Positions 46,905 to 59,700 of a DNA stretch of 64,000 nucleotides are shown one piece after another. The notes beneath the pieces were generated by a model. That model saw nothing but the letters and a program-made list of their open reading frames with translations, ran no database searches and was not told the DNA's origin. Every line of letters begins with the position of its first letter. The first letter of the stretch is position 1. This DNA is from Euryodendron excelsum. Lineage: Eukaryota > Streptophyta > Magnoliopsida > Ericales > Pentaphylacaceae. The translations under genes and the position numbers were made by a program. Location of the stretch: assembly GCA_033060915.1 (NCBI GenBank), contig CM065394.1:23706001-23770000 (forward strand), read 5' to 3'.

Positions 46905-47436
46905 TAGGGGTGTGTATGGTCAAGTTGAACCGGGTCTGTACTAAATACAGAACCAACCTAACCCAAAACTAACTAATCCTGATCGGTTCCAAAATTTGAA
47001 TTCAGAACTGAACCGAACTAGCCTGAGCAAGTTCAAATTGGTTCAATCCGGTTCCATGTCTTGAGTCAATTCCGTTTTTATTGTACAAGACATAGATTGT
47101 TTATTTAAAAATTAAACACATATGATTAATCTTGTATCCTCATTTTTTGAAAATATTTGTAAAACAACATACAAACACAAATCAATAATAATTAAGTTCA
47201 AATAACAATAATTTAAAGACATATACAATATTTGTAGACTTGTATGATATATATAAGATCGGGTTGAATCGGTTCTGGTAAAAAAATGTGAATCCAATAA
47301 CCCAACCAAAATGATCCAATTGTCATTTTTTAGACTCAGAACATAATTATAACTAAATCTTTAACGGAGCCAAACCAAACTGACCCATAGAGGTTTGATT
47401 GGTTCAATTTTTGGGTTTTTCAGCTCTTTTGCTCAC
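46905..47436 (+). repeat. GGTTCGGTT-type dispersed repeat
   Basis: It begins aggggtgtgtatggtc and is filled with variants of 'gaaccgaac', 'ggttcaatccggtt' and 'aaccaaactgaccc', then ends 'ggttcaatttttgggttttt'. This is a common plant repeat style. 'tttgtat' occurs on both outer sides, but terminal inverted repeats are not convincing. Confidence 0.4.
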
Positions 47437-48200
47437 AGTAATTTGTATGCTGTCTTGGCCCATTGACACCATGAATGGAAATTAATGGGCACAGTGTGGC
47501 AAGGGAAGTCCTATGAAAAATAAAATTGGGTTCATAGTAGACACAGTACTGTCACTGGCTCCAGTGAGATAGCACTGCTATAATCATTCATCTTGGACAT
47601 CCTATCTTGCTCATCTGCAGTCTGTTCAGGGATTTGTAGAGGCTCAAAAATTGGGAAAATTCAACAGCTCAAAAGTATAAACTCCTCTAACATTTGCATA
47701 CATATGACGGTAATATATTCGCTTCGAATCTTTTTATATCCATTTAGATGAATGTCCAATTGTCCCTGTGATAATGCTTTCGTGCGAATTGCGCCAGAAA
47801 TCCGATACAAGGCGCAAACATTCAGCTTCTACAACAAACCATTGAAATCACTCAAGTCCCAGTTTACGTAACATAGAACTTGCATCGCCTTGAGGCAAAT
47901 TCAACAGATATCAGGCTGGTAAATGGCTCCTATTGATTTCCCGAGGCTCAAAGTTGGGAGCAACAGAAGCAGGCTCCTACTGTTGTTTCAGTTAGTGTGA
48001 ACTGTTGCTCCCTTTTCCTTTCAAGTGTAAACATGTATGCACGCACAAAAGTCACCATGAAAAAGAAGCATTCTAGAGGAACCTAATTCAATCTTTAACA
48101 GTAACACTGATTCATACGTCCCAAGGGCTCTACTGAATGAAAGTGCCTTGGGCATCTGTTTCTCCTTCCCAAGTCAAGGTATCAGCTGTACAACTCATGA
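47437..48200. other. Intergenic, probable 3' UTR of the PHD gene
   Basis: No gene, repeat or RNA recognised. The part nearest 48200 probably holds the 3' UTR of the minus-strand PHD gene. Confidence 0.4.
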
Positions 48201-51200
48201 CTAACTCCTGTTAACCTCTTTGCGGCTGCAATCCAGCTTAACTTTCACGAAGAAACGTTGAAGATAACCACTATCATCTACTGGGGATGCTGCCAATTTG
48301 GAATGTAAAGAACTCTGAGAGCAATCACCTTTAGATTTTGGAGTACACATGAATCCTTTCTTCTCTGTTTTGACGCAACTTTCATCATCTGGTCCTTCGA
48401 CTTTTGCTGCAAAGCCAGATGCTTTTCTCTTTACCGAAAAAGGGGAGGTGTAGCCAGCCCTACGATCTGTTGCCAGGGTATGAGCAGGAACCTGTTGAAG
48501 GCAAATGACTCTGAGATACCATAAACAAGGGTTCTAAATAATAGTAACATAGGGCATATGGATTAAAGATTTTCAATACTTGGCGATGCTTTCCCTGGAG
48601 TCTGGGTGAAACTGAATCTTCCATAGGCTTTGATTGCAATCTGCTGGCTCCAGAGACTTCTGAAGCTCTCTCCATACATACACTCTCCTTTGCTGGGCTG
48701 ATAGCTCCAACTGTCTCTGTACATGGGTTATTCCGGACTTTCATCCTATAAATCTGCCCGAAACCTGGAGGAATGTCATGGCACAGTTCCTTTTCAACTT
48801 CTAGTAAGGGCTGTTGAACAGAGAATTCCAATTTTTGAGAAACATCAGGAATCTTTGGATCTGACCCATCCAAGGAGATCACAGTAGCATTTTCTTCCCT
48901 AGAGCTTTCACAGCTCCTCCAGGATGATTCTCTTGAAATTGCCATATCAACTCTTCCCACATCTTTTCCAGCAATCATGTCAATGTCCATATCAACTTCC
49001 TTGTCATTGCCCTTAGCATCATTGTCTTGCGCACAATCTGATGACTGAACTAAAAGAGGGAGTTCCTCATTAAGATTGCATACAGCTTTATGCTTTTTGA
49101 CACGATGGAAGATTCCCCAGAGGAAGTATTCCTCATTCCATCCTGTTATACCACATTGACATGAACAACTAAAATAAGTGTGAAGATATTATTCAGCATG
49201 TTTCTTTGATTCTTTCATTTTGCTTTCTAGGTTCTATTTGTTTTTGGAAACAGATACTAAATGTACCAACAAATAAGAGACTAAAAAGTTGATCCTAGGG
49301 TTACTTTAAAGTTATTGTTTATCCCACTTAAAAATGCTACTATGAACCTAATAATTTCACAACTTCTTTACACAGCAAGACAAAGCGCAGAAAAATTCAC
49401 TTCCTATGCAAGGTTTCAAAACAATGTTGCCAATTTGAACATAGTCAATAGTGTACTGAGTACCATACAGGGTTAAGTTGTCAAATATTTATCACAACGA
49501 AACCTACATATAAAGAAGAAAAAGAGGGTAAAAGAGAATGTATTAATTGCCTCAATAGATATACAGAGATTTGAGAGCTCACTTTGAGAATTAGCAGGAA
49601 GAATTTTGGATGTAAACACCAACAACTCTACACCATCCATGTAACTTCTCATTACCAAGTCTTCTGTCGCTATGAACTCCACGAGGAAGATATAATTTGC
49701 AGATCTAAAATCCAACAGAAGCAGTATTTTTAGAATCTTAAATGACATCATCTGTCTAATGAAAATTTTCTACAAACCCCAGTCACATGAAAAAACAGAC
49801 CTCTGACCATTGCTGGAGAAAAAGTACAGCCCAATATCGTCCTCATCAGGACAATCATCCTGAAATATATCTGTCCAAACAAGGCAACGGGGAAGCAGTT
49901 TAAATTGTAGGACTTCAGGCATTTTTGTTGAGAACTCATAGACTTTGCGGTGAACTTTAGATCGAGGCCGAGCCTGGAACCCATCATCGAATTCCTTGTT
50001 AATAGTATCAAGAATTTCAAAGCTTCCCCTAGACAATGAAAACAACAAAATCATTAGCCATGCAATGCTTGTGTCTTTTTTGATCTGAAAGAGTGGAAAC
50101 TTTAACTGCAATACCATTTTCCACGATAAGCATCAGCTATTAAATAAAAATGATTTAAAAATATTATTTTTTAAACCATACAATTATTTTAATAGAAAAA
50201 TTATTCATCCATACGCTACAAATTCAAAGGCTTAAGTATGAGCCTCATACATACTAAGAGATCAACTGGCAAGTTTGGTAACCGATTTAGGTCCTCACAC
50301 CAGCATTTGTTTGAATATCGAAAGCAGGCAACCAAAGACAAATACTACCAATGCTATATAGCAAATAGAATGCAATGGTGAACAAAATAAAAGAAAGCTT
50401 AAGTATAATTAAATGCAATACCATGACAAAGAAAATTTCTTTTAATCCTTAATTTCAAAAGCCGAAAATATTTTTGTTTTTGTTTTTTGTTTTTCTTTAC
50501 CGCTTGCGCGCACGCGCGGGGTTGACTCGGTGTGGGTTGTTGGGGGGTTGTGTGTGTGTGTGGAGGGTGATGGTTTGAAGGGCATACACACCCACATCCC
50601 AATTAAAACTTGAACCCTGCAACATCCACTTTGTGGGTGGCAGGAACTACTCAATCTACTAGTTGGTCATAGCCACCACAGATCATTTAAAGAAAACATC
50701 ACTTGACGAAAAGTTAATTTCCATCACTATTAAATTTCCAAGAGAACAAATTCCCTCAAAGGAAAAAACCAACCTATACTATAGCACACACTAATAAATA
50801 GCAGGCAACAGAAAATTGAAACACAAGTAAACAATTAACATTTATAACCAGTTCATACAACCACAGTTCATCAAATTAAAGGCAGTAGCAAGATGCCTTC
50901 TAAAAGATAGTCCAATAAACAAGAGAAATACAGGCTCAACTTGTCACAGTGGAATTGATGTAATTTCTCATTTTATATCACATTCTTGGAATATTTAGAG
51001 GAAAGATTTTTTTGATAATTGGGTGGAAGTTGTTTTCACCACTTTCATCTTGTATGAAGAGAAGTAGATGCAGTCTATTTTACAGGAAATTGGATGCAAG
51101 TGTTGGGTGCGGTTATTTGTCTAAATCTCATTCATCTAATTCTCATGTCCAAGGACAACTAGACACGGCTCAATTTAATATTGAGTATATGCATAAAATG

Positions 51201-54200
51201 GAAGTTATATGCATTGTTATGATGCAAAATCAACTACTTAGGCATACTTAATGGGTGAATGTTCAACTAGACATGCTGAACACATATCCCATATTTTTAG
51301 TCAAGGGCCAAGCATTCAAACTTCTATCACATGTACTTTACAAATTTAGAAAAGTCCATGTAACATAAGTCACAGTCGTTACTCTTTAACACAATTAGAG
51401 TGGGTGGAGCTTTTTCTCAATAATTGGGTGGAAGTTATTTGCACAAATTTTGTCTTGTATGAAGAGAAGTAGATGTGTCACAAATCACAATCTATGTTAC
51501 ATGAAATCGGGAACAAGTGTAAGGTGCGGGTATCTGTCTAAGAGTTAGTTTTATCTGACTCTCATGTCCAAAGATCCACCAAAACACAACGAAGCTTCAA
51601 ATTTCTTAAATACTTACATGTCAGGGGTGAAATGGTGTTTATAAACTGTTGTGTATTTTATTCAGAGTTCATGATGGGAGTTTTATGCACAGTTATGATG
51701 TCAAATCAACTACTTAGGCATAACTAATGGGTGATGTTCAACTATACTTTTGGACACTTTTCCCATATTTTTATTCTAGCGTCAAGGGTCTATACACGTA
51801 CTCTACAAATTTAGAAGAGTCCATGTAACATCTGTCAAAGTCGTTAATCTTTAACACATTACATCATGTGATTCTCCCAAGAAATAACATCCATGGCAGA
51901 AAACAAAGCCATATTAATTTAGATGAAAGATGAAGAACATGTAGTTTGCAGTGTTCGTCCATGTAGATAGCCTGCATATTAAATGGGGAAGAATGAAACA
52001 AGGGAAAAAAAAAACTTTCGAGTATTAAATTTCGTTGTTATTCTTGGATGGAAAGTGTTAATAATTATTATACACAGACATTTACATCTGAAGATGAAAG
52101 AATAGTTACTCACTTCCAAGAAAAATCTAGAGCAGGACCTCGAAAACATTTCTCAGCATTCGGCACAATATTCATCAGGTCATCATTCTCGGCATCAAAA
52201 TTTCTCGACTCCACATTAGTACACTCACTACCACCTAAAAGGATAGACTTTCTCCATTTAATAAGAGCAATGTGATATTCAAATGAAAATTCTACAATCA
52301 CTGTCTACAGTTTGTGATAAGAATAATCAAACATCGGGATATCATGATGTATCTATGGACTCATGCATCTACAGCCTAATTTCATTTAGTCTCAATTCAG
52401 TATTTTTCTCAACAAAATGCACGAAGAAGAATTCAACACTGTTTTGTGTCTTGTTGAGATATATTTTTTTCATTCTAATCTCCCAATTGATAAAAACAGA
52501 GGGTAAAAATAGGCCATTGTTAATCTTACAAGAGATGCTCTTGCCTGAACTGATTATTGGTGGAAAATTCATCACCAGTGAGGATGAACATGACACTTTG
52601 TTCACCACCTTTTCTTCCTGTGAACTACCACTTTTGGCTTCTACATCAGGCACAAGGGCATCCATAGGCTGTCCCATTTGAATATGTTCCTTCCTGGGGG
52701 CTTGAGCAGCTTTCTTATCTGAAACAAATATCACATGAACAAGAAGGTGTGCCCATATAAGATAAATCCATTTAAAGCATAAATAAACTGGACAGGACCA
52801 GATCATTTGGTTTGTGTTCCATTGGAGATCCATCACTCACCTCATTGGACTTAATGGTTTGACCATTATTATTTTTGATATATCCAATGGTACTTGCCTC
52901 TATAGTTGACCAGATATAAATGACAAATGTTGACTCGAGTTTGACCAGATAGATTCATTTGGTCACTTGACTCAACAAGAAACAAGTCATGTCTATCTAC
53001 ATGATCTCACATAATACAGATAAGCATATAACATAATTCACATCACAAGTTCAAAAAAATCACCGAATTGGTAGAAACATAGGATATAAATGTCAAATCT
53101 AACTGGTAGATTTTATTAATAAAAATAGATTGACAAAGAACTTTGATATTGAGCATGTCAGTCATTTTTCATAAAAAAAAAATGCTACATTGGCAAATTA
53201 AAGTTTAAACAAGACCAAATGTGGACTACATCAGGATTTCACTAAGTCAACTCAACTTAGCTGAGTTGACTTAACCACATATTAAACTGATGATCTAAGT
53301 CCTAGAATAAAGCCACTAATATGCATTGATGCAATGCAAATTCCAGATCATCTTTCTTCATCCCTATTAGCATTAATAAGTGAAAAAATTTTTATGAAAC
53401 AAATCTGTAGAGATTTACCACCTTTAGGATCATTTGATTTTGGAATTACTTGCTGCTGAACCACTGAATTGGTATGTGTGTCGCCATGTGTGGGAGCAGA
53501 AAGTCCTGATGATCTAAAACTATGATTTGCTTTGACTTTCAGTGACGACTTTGGAGATATAACTTTGGGCTTGATGGGAATCCTTGCAGGCATAGATCCC
53601 ACAATTTTGGATGGCCCCGAACTTGAGTTCTTTGAAGGGGATTCAAATTTCTTGGCTCCTGAAGATAGCATGATTACTTCTTGAGTGGGCATAAATTTCA
53701 CTTTTCCCGTTTTAATCTTTTCCCATTTGATAAGATTGCTACGACCTGCTGAATATGTATTTTCCTGGCCCACCAAATCTGAGGAGTTTGACACAAGCGT
53801 CTTAGGCAAGTCTTCCTTCATAGATTTTGGTGAAATCATACTTTCCATTTCACACTCTTCACAAAGCCAAACATCTGGGACATCCTGGCTAAAGGTTTTC
53901 CTGCAGTAACTGAAAACGTAGAGAAATTGCAACTTATTTGAATGGATATAATTAGAGTGTTACACTAATATAAAGCAGGTCCAATCGGGCTTAGGCACAA
54001 AATCAATATATGCAAGCAACAGAGAACGGGAAACAAAGTGCATATGTCTTTGCTGATAGGCCAATGTGCAACGCCACTTTAGAAACCAGGATAATAAAGA
54101 CAAGAAGATGCGCACATGCATGAAACTGGAAACACCACACGTAAATGCCTATATATATAGAGAGAGAGAGAGAGATCTTACGGATGCTCATGAGCTATTT

Positions 54201-54267
54201 TGCATTGAGAGCATGTCATGATTACATCCAGAAAACCAATATCGCCACATATGTCACACGGTTTGCC
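48201..54267 (-). CDS. PHD-finger protein of the AIPP2/PAIPP2 (PHD1-like) family, first exon not found
   Basis: Exons (minus strand): 54267-54182, 53909-53419, 52719-52530, 52234-52114, 50028-49801, 49704-49583, 49142-48580, 48491-48201; about 697 codons, phases consistent. A PHD finger is assembled across the first two exons: CDICGDIGF, then CSQCKIAHEH, joined to PYCRKTF and WLCEEC (C4-H-C3). After a basic, Ser-rich linker comes the conserved AIPP2-type block: RGPALDFSWK joined to GSFEILDTIN, PEVLQFKLLPRCLVW, DEDDIGLYFF, then MDGVELLVFTSKILP and NEEYFLWGIFHRVK. Known for the family: nuclear chromatin readers that bind histone H3 tails and work with BAH proteins and the CPL2 phosphatase in repression; the role of this gene is inferred from that. 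The start codon lies upstream in an exon too short to identify, so the N-terminus is open. An intron of ~2 kb (50029-52113) holds a SINE and a tandem duplication. Confidence 0.82.
50470..50692 (-). mobile_element. tRNA-derived SINE in a PHD-gene intron
   Basis: On the minus strand from about 50692 the sequence reads gtggctatgaccaactagtaga (A-box-like, compare tagctcagttggtaga), then gcagggttcaagttttaa (B-box-like). A GT/GC-rich stretch and an A-rich tail (acaaaaacaaaaata) follow at 50470-50500. No clear target duplication was found. Confidence 0.55.
51003..51870 (+). repeat. Diverged tandem duplication (~400-bp unit, two copies) in a PHD-gene intron
   Basis: Unit 1 (about 51003-51400) and unit 2 (about 51412-51870) share 'aattgggtggaagtt', 'tcttgtatgaagagaagtagatg', 'aaatcaactacttaggcata' and 'aatttagaaRagtccatgtaacat' in the same order. 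No coding signal. Confidence 0.75.
53243..53273 (+). repeat. Perfect 12-bp inverted repeat
   Basis: taagtcaactca-acttagc-tgagttgactta lies in the PHD-gene intron between 52719 and 53419. Other ttgac words cluster nearby (52900-53290). Confidence 0.7.
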
Positions 54268-55289
54268 CTGAACAGTGGGAAAGATGATATAAGATTTGCT
54301 ATAAATGATATCTCTTTTCACAAAACATTACTGCTTGCTGAAGTTAAAGAAGCTGTTGGTTTTATCACATTCTGGTATTTAATGGGTCAATAGAAAGCAA
54401 TTAACAGGTATCTCTTCATGCATGTTGACAGACCAAGCAAGCAGGTAATCTAAAACCATTTCAGTCCAAACAGAGTGAGTGAAGAACTATAGCTGTTAAA
54501 TGTCAGTTGATTGACATAAAAGATACCAAACAACTAGTTGAAAATTGAATGAACAATTAAAAAGCTGTGTACTTAGAAGTAGGATTTGTAGTCACAAAAC
54601 ATTTGGCATAGAAACTACAAGTCCAAAAATTAAAAACTTCTATATATGTAAAGCAAATATCTAAGTCATGAGCAACTAAACAAGCCAGGTTCGAATGTGG
54701 AGTCATATTTTAAAAGAAAATTTAAAGAAATTATAACGTAAAGCAAAGAAGCACCAAAAACTTACATCCAATGACCCAACCCACAGAATATTTAAATCTT
54801 CAAATTGATATATCAATCAACACCCCTTTGCATGTAATACATACAAACAAATGAAATCAATTTTGGACCATTTAGTCCAAGATATTACAATGTCTTTATA
54901 TTGTAGTTCCAAATGCTTGGGTTTAGCCCAAAAAGAGACCTTTGGGAGTCCTATTTTATTGAAAAACATAATAACAAAGCTTTTTCTTTTTCCCCAATTC
55001 AGTCTAATTCAATTCGTCTTCAGGTTTGTTAGGTTTGAGTGTCGTCCACTTGAAAAATACTGTTAGAAGTATCCTTGATATATTGCATATCACATATGGA
55101 ATTGCATGATAAATAATAATTATCCTGCAACCTAAGTGCTCGAGCAATACGGCTATATATCTGAATCAAACATCACTCAATATGATGTGTTGCATATTGC
55201 ACAACATTCATAACACTACTCTATACCCCTCGCTAACTCTTCACTCTACACAAAACCTTCTTACTATAACCACATATTTTCAAATTTAA
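54268..55289. other. AT-rich stretch, upstream side of the PHD gene
   Basis: It should contain the first intron and perhaps the first exon of the PHD gene, but I could not identify a start codon with a fitting donor. The acceptor before 54267 (tcatctttcccactgttcag) is good. A short GA run lies at 54158-54176, inside the intron after the first recognised exon. Confidence 0.3.
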
Positions 55290-55457
55290 ATGGCCTTCTT
55301 TCCCTACGAAGGCCACCACTATCCGGTACAATTGGACCGTGATCAAATGCAGGCCTTGGAACCATAGACTGAGTCACATTAGAGAAGCGCTCCTCCCAAC
55401 TGACACCAAAAAACCTATCCAACAGGGGCAGCAAGGGGCTCCCAAAAGTTAGGCCAA
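55290..55457 (-). pseudogene. LINE endonuclease-domain fragment
   Basis: The minus strand translates to GAFTWPNF near 55450-55475. After a frame change it gives DRFFGVSWEERFSN and MVPRPAFDHGPIVPDSGG. This matches the end of the L1-type endonuclease in plant LINEs (FTWSNF...LDRFL.S..WE..F, then R..SDH.PI.L..GG.RR). It is broken by stops. The upstream part (LIDVQAL) seems to lie at 55745-55790, on the far side of the plastid fragment. Confidence 0.6.
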
Positions 55458-55469
55458 GTGAATGCTCCC

Positions 55470-55737
55470 ACTATCGGTCACCCAGGAGTATATAGCCTTG
55501 CAAGGTGTTCCTTACTGATTCACACAAGATTCCATGTGTCCCATGCTACTCGGGACAAAGTGTAAGCTAGTGATGCTTTCAGCTACTGGACTTTCATCAT
55601 CTAGGGTGCAGTTCTCCACTGCTACGCCTCCTAGCACAATGCTTGTATTGCTCTCCTACAACCCCGTTTTCAAGGTTTAGGCTGCTCCCATTTCTCTGGC
55701 CGCTACTACGGGAATCACTTTTGCTTTCTTTTCCCTC
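55470..55737 (-). pseudogene. Plastid 23S rRNA gene fragment in nuclear DNA (NUPT), degenerate
   Basis: The minus strand closely follows domain I of plastid 23S rRNA: gattcccgtagtagcgg, gggagcagcctaaacc, aacggggttgt.ggagagca, ctgcaccctagatg, gaaagtccagtagc, and caaggcta.atactcctgggtgaccgatag, in the right order and spacing. It carries many changes, mostly C to T and G to A, as expected of an old plastid insert that has been methylated and is decaying. Not a functional rRNA. Flanking direct repeats 'ccaaaagttaggYcaa' lie at 55442-55457 and 55739-55754, within the LINE fragment. Confidence 0.85.
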
Positions 55738-55889
55738 TCCAAAAGTTAGGTCAACCAAAGCCTGCACATCAATAAATTAGAACATTCTCGCATGTCCAAG
55801 GACAGCATGGGATAACTACGCCTTTCACATCAAAATTTTACTAACATTATAATAACCTCCAGTGCCTTAAGGATAATGCCCATCTCCCT

Positions 55890-56700
55890 ACCTTCTAACC
55901 TACAAAGCATGGACATTGACAAGGGCATGAAAACGGACACATGATATGGCCTTTTTAAAAAAACGAGGACACGAACGTGACAGGGAAACAACGAAAACAT
56001 ATTTAAGATATATTTTCATTTGCTATATATATGAATATAACATCTACAAACCACTAAGAATATTAAAAGAATAACATTAATTAAAATGAAAAACACCATT
56101 CAATCCATAATTTAGACATCTTATAACAAACAACATGATGAGAGGTTTTCTTTTGTAGCCTAGTTTCTAGGGTTGTGAGAGAATCTTCAATAATTGGATT
56201 AGATTTTGTTTTCTTTTGGTCCTTTTTGGGTGATCTTTGTGAGAGAAGCTTTTAGGCTTGGGTTTGAATGTTTCTTCTGTGTCTAGTCACTTGTGGTGTA
56301 AATGGATTTTATTAGGATATGTAAGGATTAATATCTTGGTGTGTCCTCTCTTTGAGATTTGTGTGCCTTCTGGGATGTGTATTGAGCTCCTTTGTATATT
56401 CTATTTTTTTGGTAATAAAACACTTACCAAAAATAAAAATAAAAACAACGTTTACAATCTAAACATACCAATTTAATAAGAATAATTCCAAATTGTTTTT
56501 GTTTCATTTTGTGTTTGTCTAAATGATGCACACGTGTCCCCTAAATGTTCGAAGCGTGTTAACTTCTAAATTAAAAAACTAGGAGACGTTTGAATGTGTG
56601 TTCGACACCTGTCAGGAAGTATCCGTGCTTCTTATCTTGGATTCAATAGATACTTAGAAGTATCCATGCTTCTTAGCTTCTAACCATGATTACAAGGTGA
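55890..56700 (+). mobile_element. Possible TIR element carrying a LINE 3' tail
   Basis: The left end has aaagcatggacattgac and ggacacgaacgtgacagg. The right end, reversed, has gaagcatggatacttc and aagcacggatacttcctgacaggtgtcg. Similar GTGTCGGACACG-type ends are common in plant repeats. In between, 56130-56455 looks like a LINE 3' end (see next entry). Borders are approximate. Confidence 0.3.
56130..56455 (+). mobile_element. LINE 3' tail
   Basis: It ends ctttgtatattctatttttttggtaataaaacacttaccaaaaataaaaat, a typical plant L1 3' end with an A-rich tail. 'acaac' sits at both sides. 5'-truncated and without coding sequence. Confidence 0.45.
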
Positions 56701-56789
56701 CTTTCCCTTCGAAGAGTATATGGAAGATAAATTGCCCCTTCTAAGGTAAATTTTTTGTGTGTGTCTACAAAAGGGAATACCCTCACCAT

Positions 56790-57262
56790 TGAGAGTATTA
56801 CTAACGTCCTGGATGGGGTTTCATGGAACTTCCTTACATTGGTGTTGCAGTTATTTCAATGTTAGAGAAGTAGCCTAAAATGTAAGAGGAGAAAGATGCA
56901 GGGCATGCTCTGATTATGTTTGTTATGGTGTTTGTTGGGGAGAGAAATTCTAGGCCATTTAATTGTAATGCTTCCGATGCATATTGTAAAGAGCAAATTT
57001 AGGAGTCTGTTGCATAGCTACATTACAAATAAGGTCAACCCATCTTTTGGTTTTCTTCTCTACGGGGACATGAGGTAATGTAGAGGCACATATTTCTCTC
57101 GTTCTTTAGTTCCTTTGGTATTTTTGAGTAGGTTCCCCTAGCGATGTTTTCATATAATTTTCTGTACTAATAAAAACAACTTCTTGGACCCTTTGGTATA
57201 TATACGTGGTGCCCCTTGCACCTTCTTCAATAATATATTGGTTACTTATCAAAGAGAAAAAC
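56790..57262 (+). mobile_element. LINE 3' tail, second
   Basis: It ends tgccccttgcaccttcttcaataatatattggttacttatcaaagagaaa, again a typical plant LINE 3' end. The upstream 400 bases show no intact frame. Confidence 0.45.
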
Positions 57263-57639
57263 TCTCCCTAATCCTTCCCATAAAACTCTCTTAAAGCCTC
57301 ATTGGCCAATGAACTTTTGAGAAAACAAATTTTGTACCACCCATCAAAACAGGGGAAGCGTGAAAAAGCAAATTCTGACCACTGCCACAAAAGAAAAAGA
57401 TCTGACCCATTATATGCCCATGAACAATTGCTATGACCAAAGAAAGATATCTTGGCTCCTAAAACATGATAAAAGATAGATGAAGTTGATCCAACAACAC
57501 ATCAACTGTAAATAGACAGGAAATAAAACTTAACTATCTTTCAACCAATAATTCTTTTTCGGTTGGCGTTGGTTCCATGAACTTACTTTTAGGATTCCAA
57601 AATGGACGTCTTATCCAACCAAGCGATTGCTGATGTATT

Positions 57640-58515
57640 ACTTAGGTTGCAGCTTCGTTGCAAATATGGGTGCCATGAATCTCAAATAAAGAATGCCTAG
57701 CTTACAGCCATTCATCTCGTATTTTTATTAGTCAGGAAAGAGTCTTCACAAAAGAGAAGTTTTGTAGGTGCATAGCCTACCAAAAGCTAACAAGGACAAA
57801 CATACACGTAGGATTATAAGATTGTATTAAAGAGCATCCAAAGGGGATGCAACCAATGTACAAAAGTATGTCAAACCTTGATAACTGTCAACGAAAATAG
57901 AGAGGCCTATACACTGAACAACACCAAGAAGGCCTAAAAACTTCTTCTTACCAGTCAATTGAATCAACAAAATTTGCAAACTGATCAAGATTACGGAACA
58001 CCTTTCCTGAAGTCCAACTGTTCAATATAGCTGAAAATGAACTCTTGAGACTAAACAAAGGCTACTCTACTTCTTGAAAGTCTCTTGTTTCATTCACCCC
58101 AAGTAATCCACGTCAAATAGAAAGGGGCCAGCAACCAAGCTTTCCTTCTATGTTTTCCACCTTTCCACCGATGAATAAGACCAGTCAACTGTTTCAGAAC
58201 ACCCACTGCATCTCAACAAAGCCAAAATCAAACCCCACTTATCCTTTGCTACACAACAGTGAATGAGGTTATGAGACAAATTGACCATCAAACTTATAAA
58301 GGCAACACCAATTGACAATAACTTGTAGCCTCTGGATCAAATTATCAATAGTCGAATCTTCTCACTAGCTGAATTTCAAACATAAAGAGGCAACCTTGGA
58401 TGGGGCACCTACAGTTCATACGCCTCTCCATTGGAAATTCCCCTTCCTATCTCCCCCAATAGCCCCATAAAAAGATTTCACCTCAAACCTCCCTTCTTGG
58501 AAACCACCACCATAA
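57640..58515 (-). pseudogene. LINE fragment, region after reverse transcriptase
   Basis: The minus strand gives DNLIQRLQVIVNWCCLYKFDGQ near 58300-58370, then a Cys/His-containing stretch. This is like the zinc-binding domain (zf-RVT) and following tryptophan-rich part of plant L1 elements, with many stops and frame changes. It continues to about 57640 without a clear end. Confidence 0.5.
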
Positions 58516-59499
58516 TGAGTCTCATCCTAAGAAGCACAGATACGGACATATATATAGAAAATGACTCACCCGTAATTATTTTCATATGATAATAGCAATA
58601 TTCTTACATAAAAATGAATATATTTATTTTCACGTACATATATATAATTAAATATTTATTCATCACCGTGTCCCTGCTGTGGTCATGTCCTAATATTCTG
58701 AAAATTGCTGCTTCAACACGGCCACATCGTATTGTATCTGTGTAGTGTGTCCATCCAATGCTTAACTACTCGAGAAATTAACTTAATCCCAACCTTTGCC
58801 TACTTGTTCATCAAAGGAATGGGACTACATAATTAATAATCTCCTCGTCACACAAAATATCATGCAGAAGCCAATTCTGTGACTGCTTTAAAAGTCAATC
58901 CAATCGTACATGCTACTTTTTACAAATGGTTGTAAAACCACAACTTCTGTATCTATGTCAATACAGAAGTGCCAACACAAAAATTTTCAAAAAATTAGGA
59001 CATAACATGGCAATGACACAACAACAAATAGATATTAACATACACGAAATAATAAATTCTCCACTTTTTATGTTACAAATACATTTATAGTTTATATGAA
59101 AATAGTAAGAGATCTTTTTCCACATCTTATATATTAGGAAAAAAAAAAACAGTGAGAACAAAGTCGTATTATGTATTTTCAGGAACTGTATTCACAAAAA
59201 AATAGAAAGTTTTAAGTTTTCGTGTTTCTAAATTAAAAACCTAAAGGATGAGGAATAAATGGGCATCAAACCACATTGTTTAGAGGCTAATCACTAGCTC
59301 TCAAATTATGTTGTTTCAAACTTGCAATGTGTTTAAGCGTGTTCACCAAAATGAGAACAAGCATATCATTGCTCAAGAACAAAAAAATTTGCATTGCATT
59401 GTGAAGCCAGAGATCATTTTGTAGTAACCTAAGCAAATGAATTATTGGATATGTGGTTGTTTTATTACTTGGAAAATTGGGTAGACATGATATCTCATA

Positions 59500-59700
59500 T
59501 TTTAATATCTTTTTCTTTTTGGCAAGTAAAATATATATAAAGAAAAGCGCCTAAAGAGACGTGTGCAAGATCCAAAAGCTCATCTCAAAGATTGAGCTCG
59601 GCTATGAAATCTACAAGAGCAAAAGAGGATTCACAAAAAATATCCTTCACTCCAAAAAAGAAAAGTATGCAATAACGACGTATTAAGCATTTGCACCGAC
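59500..59700 (-). mobile_element. LINE 3' tail, minus strand
   Basis: Read on the minus strand it runs cacgtctctttaggcgcttttctttatatatattttacttgccaaaaag, a plant LINE 3' end. 5'-truncated. Confidence 0.4.

Noticed and set aside
50600..50692. tRNA gene
   Set aside because: A- and B-box-like words occur, but there is no cloverleaf, and the sequence continues as a SINE body with an A-rich tail.
55470..55737. Functional 23S rRNA gene
   Set aside because: Only a ~265-base piece, with many substitutions and broken ends inside a LINE.
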